Positions 23,733 through 35,427 of a DNA stretch of 64,000 nucleotides are shown in pieces. The stretch is from Glycine soja (lineage: Eukaryota; Streptophyta; Magnoliopsida; Fabales; Fabaceae). Made by a program: the position numbers and the translations under genes. Where the stretch lies: positions 53,109,928 through 53,173,927 of the forward strand of contig NC_041019.1 in assembly GCF_004193775.1 (NCBI RefSeq), given 5' to 3'. Numbering within the stretch: position 1 is the stretch's first letter; every line of letters begins with the position of its first letter. The notes under the pieces were generated by a model, which saw only the letters and a list, made by a program, of their open reading frames with translations, had not been told where the DNA came from and ran no database searches.

Positions 23733-23740
23733 AGCATGTG

Positions 23741-26652
23741 CAAACGAAGTAAATAGTGACAAAGAGTCAGGTTTGCATGGTAGCCATAAAATGGATGATA
23801 TACGCGTCTTCATGGTGGCCTTATACTTGGCAAAAGTTGTGGGTTGAGCCTGGGGAATTTTTTTGGCTATCCATTATTATTTTCTTATGAAATGCATGTT
23901 TAACTACCTTTAACTTTTTTTTACCTTATTACTACATAGGGGTCAGGCTAGGGTGGACAAGTTAGGTTAATGATTTGTGGGAACAAATAATTATTTACCT
24001 TTAACTTTATGAGTTGTGGTATTTGGACATCTAAATATTTTAGATACCTTATTGAGATTCTTAATATGTGTTTATTTTTATTTTTTTCACATCAAATATT
24101 TATTATATTTATTATTTTTTTCTCTTTGTAGGTGTATATTATATATGGGATGCCCATGCATTTAACATTTTCTAAAATTATTTATTTAAGATTGAATGAT
24201 GGAGATACATTACTTGTAACATTATATCATTTTTCTCACTTATTAAATTAAATTAAGATTATTTTGGGACCGTTCTTGCAGTCTATGGTGGATAATAATC
24301 TTTTTTGAATGCATGGTGGATAAATAATTATATTACTGTTAGATTTATTTATTTAAATATGTTTTACTAACTTATGAGTTACTGATCGATTGAGTTTAAT
24401 CCATAAATATCACAATATTTTTTTTGTTCCTTTAATTTGAGCTATGCAAACTCCGAATATTCTTTTAGCATAAAACTACAACAGGTTTTTTTTTTTTTTT
24501 TATCAGTTAACTACAACATGTTTAAATGACCACAAAATGGTATTCAGGAAAGAAAAAAAAAAGACCACAATACATACTTTTGACAGCATAATGAGACTTT
24601 GACTGGGCACTGGTATAAAGAATTAAAAGAAGAAAGAGTTTTAATGAAAATTATATGAGAGTATAATTTTATGCATTTCAATAAATAAATTAAAAAAAAA
24701 CTTTTGCTTCTTTAACGAGTAATCTAAGGACTTTAAGACACTGATTAATTAACATTTATCATATTATATAGACAGCGGTTGAGACTATAAATAGGTAGTA
24801 GTTTAGTTTAGCACTAGCTAATACTAATTAATTCTAGACAAATGGGATACGGCAAATTCGTTGCTATATGTCAAATGGGGGTATCCAGAGCAGTGAGTGG
24901 CCTGTAATTACACACACTTGAAAACACTTTGACTGTGTATGCTTTCATGTTGATACACATGTTTTTCTGCTAGAACAATTATGGTTGATACTTCATTTTC
25001 TCATGGTGTAGTGGGTAGCTGATTTCAATTCCGCGTTGTCTTGTTCAGAGAATATTCAATAAGCTGTTTAATTTCTTATCAGTATTTGCCAATATTTGGA
25101 CATAATGGGGATAGCAGCAAACACTTGTCTTAACTTAGACCACTCACTGCATTCGGTTTTTTCTTTAGTTTCTGCTGTGGATTTTGCTGAATATCGATGT
25201 AAGGTGGATGAGGCAACACGCGTTAATATTGTTTTTCATTTCCTCAATTCGTATGATACGATTTAGCTAGAACTTCTGGCTACATTAACATCCCTTGTAC
25301 ACTATATGACGCTCACTACTGGGTCACCACACCCGATTAATGAACTACAAGTTGCACCCAATAATTACGATGCGACATTACGGCCCGACAGTGTCTTCAG
25401 ATTTGAATTGATGTATTAATTATTGGCTTCGAAGTAGTTGAATTTCCTTCATAATGACAAATTTACCATAGAGGGATTGTTTTAAAAACAATTTATTAAA
25501 TAGGGTCTATTTTAAAATAAATTGCAAGGGGGACTGTTATTTACGTGGGTACCACCATTGGCGTGAAGCTTGTAACGCCACTGGCAATGACGGGAACGAC
25601 GATGCCGCCATTGACAACAGCAGGACAGGGTCTGACTAGGAGAGATAAAGAAGCCCATACCGTCATTCGTACTAGCGGGACAAGGCTGACTTGAAGGTAT
25701 GTCGTCATTGATACTGGTGGGACAAGGAGAGAGGAGAGAGACTCGCCATTGACACTGGCCGGACATACCAACGTAGGCAGTCCTGCGACACACTAACATG
25801 AGAGTTATATATTTTATTAAAATAATTGAGATATTCGAGTTTTTTTTAAAATAAAATCACAGATGTTTATTAAACTAATTGGTTATTCATTTCCATAATC
25901 CAATAAAGGTTTAAAAAAATATTTTTATAATTATTGTTTAATTTTAAAAAAATTATATCTGTAATTTATTTACATCTAGTAAAATAAAACCAGTGTGTTT
26001 GCAAAAAAAATAAGACCACACTAGGTGTTTTTGTAAATTCAAATTAATCCTTGGCACTCTTATAGTGTGTTTGTTTGGCAAAAGAGAAATGATGGGGAGT
26101 AGGAAGGCAATTTGATCAATGTACACTTTCTCTCTTCATGAAATTCTCAAAGTATATTATTTTGAGAATTTTTTCTCCAACTGTACCTCTTTTGTTTTCA
26201 ATAGGGGAATCGGGTTTGGATACTCCGATTTTCTTGGTGTGTTTTTTTTTTAAATTAAATATTATATTATATAAAAATATTTTTAATTACTTTTAAAATT
26301 ATTTAATTACTAAATTATTTTTTTAATATTGATTAAATTAATTTTTTTATTAACAAAAATATACATATAAAGAAAATATAAAATTGGATAAAATTAGAAT
26401 ATAATTTTTTATTTATGTTATATGTAATTGTGTAGTCAAATTTATGTTTTGTTAATTTTTGTATGCCCTTATAATTAAAAAATAATAAAATTAGTTAGTA
26501 GTATTAAAATACAATAAAAAAACACCGCGAAAAAATATATGACACATCTGTCTTATAAAGTAGACAAAATACTCAAATTATAGTAACTGAAATGATACTC
26601 GATAATAATGAAACATATTAAAAATTACAATTACAATGCAAATATGACAAAA
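23741..26652. other. Intergenic DNA, no supported gene
   Basis: Mostly AT-rich. A less AT-rich block at about 25510-25800 carries repeated GCCA(C/T)TG and GGGACAAGG motifs; its overlapping minus-strand frames look like repeat translations and I do not recognise a product. About 26060-26250 contains GTGTGTTTGTTTGGCAAAAG, which may be a transposon end. Confidence 0.5.
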
Positions 26653-27495
26653 TTAATGAAGATCTGAAATATGTTGTGCAGAATACATGTCTTCTTCTAT
26701 TTGAATTACTGGTTTGCTAAAAATAGCAAAAAATTCTATTGTGTAGAATTGTTTCCAATAGTTGGATTGTGCTAACACCTTTAGCACGTCTTCATCATTT
26801 TTCAATTCTGTTATCTCATATTCAATCAAATTTTCGAAATACTCAGAATGACCTGGTTGTCAAAAGAATAATCGTCTAACCAATTGTGATCCGTGAATTC
26901 CATTAGGGGGAACCCCTATAGATGCAACTTGCTTGATTAAATCCTTGAGTTTCTCCATGCCACATCCCGAAGGAATGCCAAATCTTATTGGATTAGTTCC
27001 AGTAAAGGAGTAACCCAAAAACTCACCTTGAAGTGGTATGTTCCATTTCCCGTTGTAATACATAATTGCGTCATGAGTAGGAGTGATGATTGATTGAAGA
27101 AGGTTGAGTATAGCATCCAGTGTTCTAATAATGGTACATAATAATTCTATAGGGCCAACACACAAGTATTGTTCATTGCACATTAACATTGTGTAAACAT
27201 CATCATCATCATTTTTCAATTGTAGAGATTGAAAAAAATATTGTTGACCTGCATTTATGAATGATTGTCGGTAGTAGATTTCATCCAGTAATTGATCGTT
27301 GATTAGTTGAAGGGTGTTGTGCATTCTACACTTGAGTGTATCAAAAGAACAGTTGTTAGGAACTCACATTGGTGTTGGAGTGAGACTTTGAAAATAAACA
27401 CCAGTTTGGTTGTGAGTGATTGATCCATTTGGAAAAATGAAAGCTAATCTGGAGTTAGCAATGGTCTGACTACTTGTTTCTCCCAAAAATGACAT
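26653..27495 (-). pseudogene. MULE-associated protein with two PB1-like units, two in-frame TGA
   Basis: A 280-codon frame starting MSFLGETSS, interrupted only by TGA at 27364-27366 and 26860-26862. It contains two similar units. The first has FDTLKCRMHNTL, IYYRQSF, FQSLQLKNDDDDVYTMLMC and GPIELLCTI. The second has MEKLKDLIKQV, RRLFF, QPGHSEYF, ITELKNDEDVLKVLAQS and FYTIEFFAIF. The pattern matches the PB1-like N-terminal module found ahead of MuDR-type transposases in legume MULEs. No catalytic transposase domain or zinc knuckle follows. It is either a decayed MULE gene or a derivative that kept only this module. Family assignment is by pattern and should be treated as moderate. Confidence 0.6.
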
Positions 27496-27639
27496 AGTAA
27501 TAAGATTGAATTTGGTTTGTGAAATTATGTTGTGTGAGATTGTGTGTTTGTATTGTGTATGTGTTGTGTTATTTATAGTTGTTTGAGTATTCTGCCACGT
27601 TGATGTGTATTGGAATCCAATGTTTCTTTTCAACTAGTA

Positions 27640-28090
27640 AGTGATGTAGCAGATGTCCATTATAATTTCAGAGTGAACAAAGAGATTATGAGTTGTTCAT
27701 CTCATGTCAGTTTTGCACACGTTTCTAAAAATTAAATGTCTCACCTGCAAAACTGACATGAAATGGGCAGCTCATAATGCAGTGTGTTGTCAATTTGGAC
27801 TGTGATTTTTCCCATGTAATTAAAGCAGCAGACGTTCATGATGATTTTCAGAGTGAACAAAGAGATTATGAGTTGTCCATTTCATGTCAGTTTTGCAGGT
27901 GAGACATTTAATTTTTAGAGACATGTGAAAATTGCAGAATATTGTCAATTTGGACTGTGATTTTTCCCTTGTAATTAAAGCAGCAAACGTCCATAATTAT
28001 TTCCAGAGTGAACAAAAAGATTATGAGTTGTCCATTTCATGTCAGTTTTGTCGATGAGACATTTAATTTTTAGAAACAGTGTAGTGTAAA
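27640..28090. repeat. ~150-bp repeat family, three copies, one partly inverted
   Basis: Units contain AATTTGGACTGTGATTTTTC, AATTAAAGCAGCA(A/G)ACGT, CAGAGTGAACAAA(G/A)AGATTATG and TCATGTCAGTTTTGC. Between about 27694 and 27780 part of the unit is present in both orientations (TCATGTCAGTTTTGC and GCAAAACTGACATGA). The same family recurs at 28885-29430. Confidence 0.8.
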
Positions 28091-28284
28091 TGGCAAAGTA
28101 TTGTGAATTTTAACAGTTACGTTACCATGTCAACTACTGCAGTAAAATTGGGTAAACTGAAAATTGCTAATTTAAATTTAAAGGAAAAATTATTTCAATA
28201 CGTAAAGTGATAACTGAAGACGGACATAAGACATTACATGAAAATCTCAAAGAAGAAATAACTTAGACATGAATGATTCATAGA

Positions 28285-28740
28285 TTACCAATCCCGTTTG
28301 AATATAGGTTCGTGGGATGGAGACAGGTTACTTCCATATTCATCTGATATGTCCTCAAGATTAGAGATTGAGCCATGTTGGTTGCGTGGTGGATTATTAT
28401 TGTGACAGATTATGGAAAATAACTCCATAAATGGTAGTGATGGGTTGTTGTAAAAAATGTTGAACATTTGTCAAACATCAGCATCATCTCGCAGAATAAA
28501 AGATGTGTACATATAACATTGTCCTGACTCAAGTATAGGGCACCGAAAGTGAAGATGTTGGATATGTTGGTCTGGGTCAATGTTTAGTTTTTGGTGAATA
28601 AGTTCAAGCAATTGTGTAAAGGTTATGACCTTGTCGACCATGAAAGTTTTTGTGTTGTTACTAACAAAGGTGGTGCCCTCATTAGTATTGCAAATTTGGC
28701 CGTCGTAGTAAACACAAACATATGCAGTTAGGTGACACAT
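28285..28740 (-). pseudogene. MULE-type PB1-like N-terminal fragment, one in-frame TGA
   Basis: A 151-codon frame with a single TGA at 28471-28473. Reading: TAYVCVYYDGQICNTNEGTT, then KTFMVDKVITFTQLLELIHQ, LHFRCPILESGQCYMYTSF, LRDDADV, stop, QMFNIFYNNPSLPFMELF. The order beta strand, YYDG(Q/E)I, F..L...I, and LRDD.DV..MF is that of mudrA N-terminal (PB1-like) modules. It ends without a transposase domain. It resembles the two units at 26653-27495 and has the same repeat family on both sides. Confidence 0.6.
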
Positions 28741-28884
28741 TGTGGTAAGGATTGAGATGAAATTTTGAAATTGTTACGAATGTCTTTAGTTGTAGTGGTA
28801 TTTATAGAATTTGGTTATAGTTGAGTGAGACACTAGTTAATTATGCATTTAGATGAACAGGTAAATGAACATTTAAGCATATTT

Positions 28885-29430
28885 ACAAGGGTCCATAATG
28901 TGCAAATTGTCGAGTGAAAAAAATAACTGACTGAAAAAAAAACTGAGTTTTCCACGTCATATCAGTTTTATTGGTACGACATTAATTTTTTTAGAGATGT
29001 GTACAAATTATCGAGTGTTATCAATTTTAACTGTGATTTATCCCTGGTAATTGATGGAGCAAAAGTCCATTATAATTATTAGAGTGAAAAAAAATTGAGT
29101 TGTCCATGTCATGTCAGTTTTACTGGTGCGACATTTATTTTTTTAGAGACGTGTGCAAATTGCTGAGTGTTGTCAATTTTGATTGTGATTTATCTCTGGT
29201 AATTGATGGAGTAGAAGTCCATTATAATTATCAGAGTGAAAAAAATTGAGTAGTCCATGTCATGTCAGTTTTACTGGTGAGACATTTATTTTTTTAGAGA
29301 CCTATGCAAATTGTCGAGTGTTGTCAATTTCGACTGTGATTTATCCCTGATAATTGATGCAGCAAAAGTTCATTATAATTTCAGAGTAAAAAAAATTATT
29401 TGTGAAAATTGCAGAATGTTTCACGAATAT
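28885..29430. repeat. ~150-bp repeat family, about four copies
   Basis: Tandem units with GTGATTTATC(C/T)CTG(G/A)TAATTGATG, AAGT(C/T)CATTATAATTA and CATGTCAGTTTTACTGGTG. They are diverged relatives of the repeats at 27640-28090, on the other side of the PB1-like frame. Confidence 0.82.
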
Positions 29431-29439
29431 TTTTTTTTT

Positions 29440-30850
29440 TATTTTTTGACGTTATTACCATGGAAAAAGTGTCCAAATCATAGTTTTTATTTATTTATTT
29501 TGTGCTTGTATTTTGAGGTGACATCCCATGGAAATGGTTCATGAAATAATTTTTTTTGGATTATTTGATGTTCAAAACATAGAAAAAGTATGTGACGAAT
29601 ATCATTAATGTGTTCAGCATAATTTGAAAAAAATGCAGAACATGAGCACTTAAGCATAGTTGCAAGGGTCCAAATCATAATTTTTTTGATTTTGTACTTG
29701 TATTTTGAGGTGTTATTCCATGGAACTGGTGCACGAAATATTTTTTTTTTATTCTTTGACATTCAAACCATAGAAAAAGTGTGTGACAAATATCATTAAT
29801 GTGTTCGACATAATTTGAAAAAAATGCAGAACATGGACACTTAAGCATAGTTGCAAGGCTCCAAATCATAGTTTTTTTAATTTTGTACTTGTATTTTGAG
29901 GTGTTATTCCATGGAACTGGTGCACGAAATAATTGTTTTTGGATTCTTTGACGTTCAAACCATAGAAAAAACGAGTCAAAAATATCAATAATGTGTTCGA
30001 CACGATTTTAAAAAAATGCAGAACATAGGTACTTAACCATAGTTACAAGGGTTCAAATCATAGTTTTTTTTTTATTTTGTGCTTCTATTTTGAGGTGTTA
30101 TTCCATGGAACTGGTGCACGAAATAATTTTTTTTGGATTCTTAGACGTTCAAACCATAGAAAAAGTGTGTGACGAATATCATTAATGTGTTCGACATAAT
30201 TTGAAAAAAATGCAGAACATGGGCACTTAAGCATAGTTGCAAGGGTCCAAATCATAATTTTTTTTTATTTTGTACTTGTATTTTGAGTTGTTATTCCATG
30301 GAACTGGTGAACGAAATAATTTTTTTTGGATTGTTTGACGTTCAAATCATAGAAAAAACGAGTCACAAATATCATTAATGTGTTCGACATAATTTGAAAA
30401 AAGTGCAGAACATGGGCACTGAAGCATAGTTGCAAGGGTCCAAATCATAGTTTTTTTTTTATTTTGTACTTGTACTTTGAGGTGTTATTCCATGGAACTG
30501 GTGCATGAAATAATTTTTTTTGGATTCTTTGACATTCAAACCATAGAAAAAACGAGTCACAAATATCATTAATGTGTTCAACATAATTTGAAAAAAATGC
30601 AGAACATGGGCACTTAAGCATAGTTGCAAGGGTCCAAATCATAGTTTTTTTTTATTTTGTACTTGTATTTTGAGGTGTTATTCCATGGAACTAGTGCACG
30701 AAATAATTTTTTGGGATTCTTTGACGTTCAAACCATAGAAAAAATGAGTCACAAATATCATTAATGTGTTCGACATAATTTTAAAAAAAATGCAGAACAT
30801 AGGCACTTAACCATAGTTGCAAGGGTCCAAATCATATTTGATGATGTCGT
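29440..30850. repeat. ~193-bp tandem array, seven copies
   Basis: TGCAGAACAT-type anchors occur at 29634, 29825, 30017, 30211, 30404, 30598 and 30791, a period of 191-194 bp. Each unit has CTTAAGCATAGTTGCAAGGG, GAGGTGTTATTCCATGGAAC, GACGTTCAAACCATAGAAAA and ATCATTAATGTGTTCGACAT. A truncated unit precedes the array from about 29410. Short minus-strand frames inside repeat the same peptide and are not genes. Confidence 0.92.
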
Positions 30851-30900
30851 TACAGGGGTACTTAAACATATTTGATCTCATTATCACAACATTTTATACT

Positions 30901-32736
30901 TCAATGACCAAGACAATGACTAGTCCCACAAGGTGGTGGACGCCGATTACGTCGCGGATTTCTTCTTTCCAATATGACTGGTTCTCCCACGTCATGATGA
31001 TGTTGTTATTCTATGCTAGTATTTTCAATGTTGGTTGTTGCAGCTGAAGAACTTTGACCTTGTTCTCCAAACGAATGCAGTGCATCGAACTGTTGTAAAG
31101 TAGCTAAATATGATGCTGCTGAATTTGGTGTATTGAAATCAACGTCAAATAAATCGGTCATCCATTCATGGGTGGTTGCGGTGACTGACTCGCCAGTGTG
31201 GCCAAAAGTTTGATGAGCAGGTGAAGGAGTAGAATACATTGACTAAGGATGTGGAATTTCAAAATGTGTTTGTTCAACACTTGACCCTGCAACATTTTGA
31301 GTAATTGTTGTGCGTGGATCATGTAGTTTTAGTGCAACAAACAAGAACAAAGTAGTGTTTTTCCTATACCATTCCATGTACGTTGGTGTATGTGTCACTA
31401 TTTCTTCAACCCATTGCCCAGCTAAAACATCGTTGTGTTTGTTTTTCCAAATATTAATCCACTCCGCATGGTATTCCATCCAATCAGTGTAATGATTGCC
31501 TCGCATGTCAATTTGGTGAAGTAGATCAAGATTCATGGGATAAACAGTGATATCTTGTTGTAGTCCAAACTGTAACTTCACCCGATTTATTTGATGTCAT
31601 TCGACAACCGAGAAACAAATAATTGCAGTACATGCAGACCAAATCTCCATGTCTCTATATGCACGTCTAGGTAGGTGTTCTTCAAATCCTCTATACGGGA
31701 CCCAAGAAAACTGAAATATATGCCAACAAGGCAACATGTTAGTATGTATGTACATATTTAAGGTGCAGATCATGATAGTATTATACCTCATGGCTCTCCA
31801 TATGATCTATACGAGACCTATATCAGACTAAGTCACCATGCGGTGTGGCCCTATATTCTAATCTACCACCACTCCATCTGAAATGTAAAACATACAAAAT
31901 CAGTATTCATTGTAATGTTGTAATACACGTCATTGAAATAAAAAAATTAACATTTTGCTATATGCAAATAACCTTTTAGCCAGTGGAAAAGTTGTTTCAG
32001 GTCATAGGACTCTTGGTGCAATAAAAGGCATGCGGTATCAAGCCCATGACTGCAATAGTATGACACAACCACCCATAGATTTACCAACCTCCGATGATGC
32101 TCGACATAGTTCTCTATACAGGTTTGCTAAACAAGCCGAACCCAACTATATTTTTTTGTTATTCAAATCACGTAATAGGTTCAAATACATTAAATGAACT
32201 CTATTTCCAAATTTATCAAGAATTAAAGCACCGCCAATCATGTACATTATGTAAGCTCTACACCTGCATTGTAGTTGGTGCGTTGTTGGTTCTTCGGGCA
32301 ATGGTGCGCGCAACATGCTTAGCAACCATGTCAGCTTTAGTGCGGCTCCTTTACGTGCATTTTCGGGAGGGACTTCCCCTAGTAACTCGTGGCATAACTC
32401 ATCCCAATGTAAGAAGCTAGGTCCAGTCACAACACGATCATCGACTCTAATGCCTAGATGAAGTGCAACATCTTCGAGTGTGATGGTGCACTCTCCCCAT
32501 GGCAGGTGAAAGGTATGTGTTTCAGGCCTCCATCGTTCAACCAATGCAGTGATCAATGCAGGATCAATTTTACACTGTTTGATTAGGGCAATATGTTAGA
32601 ACCCAGTACACGATAATAATAGTATAATTTGTGGTTCTGGTTCAGGTATTGTATGGTAATAGAAAGTGATTAACTCATTAATCGTAGTACGTGAACGATG
32701 AACGTGTTGATGACGCAATAGAGATTTATCATCCAT
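30901..32736 (-). pseudogene. Plant mobile domain (PMD) gene, interrupted by stops
   Basis: Starts MDDKSLLRHQHVHRS at 32736. PMD motifs follow in order: ITALVERWRPETHTFHLPWG, TLEDVALHLGIRVDDRVVTG, ALKLTWLLSMLR, AYIMYMIGGALILDKFGNRV, then (31966-32160) GSACLANLYRELCRASS. A second exon near 31805-31880 has WSGGRLEYRATPHGD; a third has FSWVPYRGFEEHLPRRAYRD and LQFGLQQDI; the C terminus has a basic RRNPRRNRRPPP segment. Apparent introns lie near 31880-31965 and 31720-31800. At least seven in-frame stops are visible but no frameshift. PMD proteins of this sort (annotated as serine/threonine phosphatase 7 long-form homologues) occur in MAIN/MAIL1-type genes and inside transposons; the neighbouring MULE-type frames suggest the latter. 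Confidence 0.82.
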
Positions 32737-32756
32737 GAAAATGATGTCAAATGGTA

Positions 32757-32870
32757 AACCGAATACAAATGATATAAAATTTGAATTAAACCCAATAAAT
32801 TACATATTATAATTATATTAATTTTTATTGTGATAATTAATAATAATTATTAAATAATTTTTTATTTGTT

Positions 32871-32901
<31 letters not shown>

Positions 32902-34725
32902 TATTTTCATATGTTAAAAATGACATGATAATATTGTTAAAAGATAATATTAAATATTAAGTTGTGTATAAATTATTATTATGTTATAAAAAATTAATAT
33001 TATTATTTTGTATTAATTTTAAATAAAATTGAATTTATTAATTTTTAATTAAAATATTTTACTGATTAAATATTAAGTTGTGTATAATTTTTTCTCTTTC
33101 TTTAAAATCAGTAAAATATTTTCATTAAAAATTAATGTGACTTTCTCTTTCTTTTTTCTCTTTCTTTAAAATCAGTAAAATATTTTAAATAATCAGAAAA
33201 AATCTCAAATTATTTTACTGATTATTTCTCTTTCTTTTTTCTTTCTTTCCCCTGAAATGGACTCTTAAAGGACATATACTGGCCAAGGGAAAGTCACATT
33301 AAATTCCGTGTGCACCAAGACCACAAATATTATTGTATGACGCTCAGTGCTTCTTAACCAGGTACACCTTGGTCAATGAATTGAACTGTTTTTGACTGTT
33401 GATGAATTTAATTACACTTTGATTTAACGTTTTTAGGTTCTGACAAATGTTTTGAAGATTCGATACTTTGTTTGCTAAATGGATTATGAAAGACAAAAAT
33501 TGAACAAAAATAGAAAATATATTTACCAAAATCGACTTGGCCAATAAAGTGGAAGGAATAACATAAATGTGGGATTCATGTTTAAAATTTATCAGTTTAA
33601 CGGTTTGTTCAGTGGAGAAGAAATAGGGAGAGTGAGGAAGATGACAATACTAAGAGATGGGAGAAAGAGTATCGTGAAAGAAATGTTTTTTATTACTGTA
33701 GAAAGAAATGGTGTGAAACAACATTCCAAATACATAGGGGTGGCTGGGTATATAGATTCATGTTGTGGATAACGGATCTCTATTTTTAAAATCTACATAG
33801 AGTCCTATTGAATTTTTGAATCCGATGCATTAAGTCTTTGAACCTATTAAGTTTTATCCGTGGACTATTCGTTTAATCTATGTCTACTCTGTAAGTATTA
33901 TTGTTGATTTGTTTTTTTAAGATTTTAATCTGTATCTAGGTTATTATTGTTAGTTTGTTATGTTTAACATATTAATATATTTTAAAGTGATAGATTTTAA
34001 CTTAAAAATGAAATCAGTTTTTCTTTTTTTAATTTTATACATTTTTTACTTTTTTAAAAATATTTTTATAAAATAATATTTTTCAAATCACTTTTTGGAT
34101 TCATGGATCGATGCATTTACTCATGAACTTTTGCGACCAATACAGATCTTGAAAAAAAAAATCCATTTATTTCTTAAATTAGACTATTTGATCCACTTAA
34201 AACATAATTTCACATGTCCGAACTTTAAATGGATGAGACCAATTTGTATATTCAGTCTTATACTAGTAATTATAAACTTGTTTTTATTTTTTTTGTGAAA
34301 TTAGTCGTTATAAACTAATCATTTGTATGTTGTGTCATACATATACTCTTACATAGTGAATCATAATTATCTGCCAATTCTCTCATTCAACCGTATCATC
34401 AAATCTTGCTTCAAAACGTTTACTCCAAAATCATCCATTTAACATAATAAACATAACATAAGGAAAATAAAAAACTTGGGATAACGGGTTCGAATAAATA
34501 AAAAATGAGTAGGAAAAATACCAAAATTCAAAAGTTTTACTTGTAGGTTCTTTTGTTTTTTTTTATTTATTAAAATCAGGAGTTGCATTTGGACACTCTT
34601 AACACGTCAGACCACCACTATTCATAACCCACTATTTTGCTTATCTAACAATTGAATTTTTATTAGTTATGTTTTTTTTCCTAGCAACGAAATGCTACTC
34701 ATATATACACTTAAAATTATTAGCA
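32757..34725. other. AT-rich intergenic DNA
   Basis: (TA)n occurs at about 32876-32901. From 33037 to 33235, AAAATCAGTAAAATATTTT and its reverse complement recur with CTCTTTCTTT tracts, a small cluster of direct and inverted repeats. The frame at 33569-33772 has no recognisable domain. Nothing else is supported. Confidence 0.5.
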
Positions 34726-34726
34726 T

Positions 34727-35317
34727 CAGGAATGTCAAAGTAAGTTAAACCCAACAGGTTAACCATTTAACTGTCCCAAATAATGTCAGGTCATATAATT
34801 CAATTCATTAACCCGCATAAGCCTCCAACCCAATGAGTTCAAAAAGAGTTGGGTTGAGTTAATTAGCCATGTTGAGTTAATCAGCCATGTTGAGTTTTTT
34901 TTTTTTTTTTCAGTTAAATATTTGTATACATTATTTGCTTAAATACCATTTTATTAGAAATAATATTTTGTGAATTATTTTTTATTTCACGCTATTTTAC
35001 AGTATATTTATTTCACTTATTAGAAGAATTTAAAGAACATAAGTGCCAAAGTAATTTAGTAAGAATTTACCAAAAAAATAAATAAATTAGTGAGATAACA
35101 TTATTGTAATTGTGAAACTATGTTTATATTTAGATTATTTGTATTTTTTTATTTGGAAAGTCAAGTTATGAGTTATTTGTTTTCTTATAACTCTTCTTTA
35201 AAGAATTTAGAAGATCAATTCAACCTTACTCGTAACCTACTAGGATTGAGTTGGGTTGAGAATCAAAACTTAATTTCAGAACAGGTTGGATTTCATTAGT
35301 CCATTTTGACATATCTA
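34727..35317. mobile_element. Degenerate hAT-like non-autonomous element
   Basis: Ends CAGGAATGTCAAAGT (left) and TTTTGACATATCTA (right) are imperfect inverted repeats of the (C/T)AGG(G/A)(G/A)TGTCAAA type common in plant hAT elements. The interior repeats GTTGGGTTGAGTT-like words and has no frame. No clear 8-bp target duplication. Confidence 0.4.
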
Positions 35318-35427
35318 AATTCAATATAAAGGATAAGGCAACAATCATAACATTATTAACAGAGTACAACACTTGTAGAAATTATGAATCCGAATGAACA
35401 ATAAAATAACCAGAAAGCAATGTATGT

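Larger units (their letters stand above)
21422..23740 (-). repeat. Right arm of the inverted duplication
   Basis: Reverse complement of 12125-14371, covering the 3' flank, the second polyphenol oxidase and its core promoter. Similarity stops just upstream of the TATA region, where the left copy has its tandem triplication and this copy has unrelated DNA. Confidence 0.88.

Noticed and set aside
25512..25799. Cys/Trp/Pro-rich overlapping minus-strand frames
   Set aside because: Two overlapping frames with internal repetition and no family match; more likely a short tandem repeat.
29487..30642. Several small minus-strand frames with the same peptide (MIWTLATMLKCPCSAFFSNY)
   Set aside because: They recur with the 193-bp tandem repeat and are its translation, not a gene family.
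34480..34500. GGGTTCGAATA resembling a tRNA T-loop
   Set aside because: No matching acceptor, D or anticodon stems are found around it.
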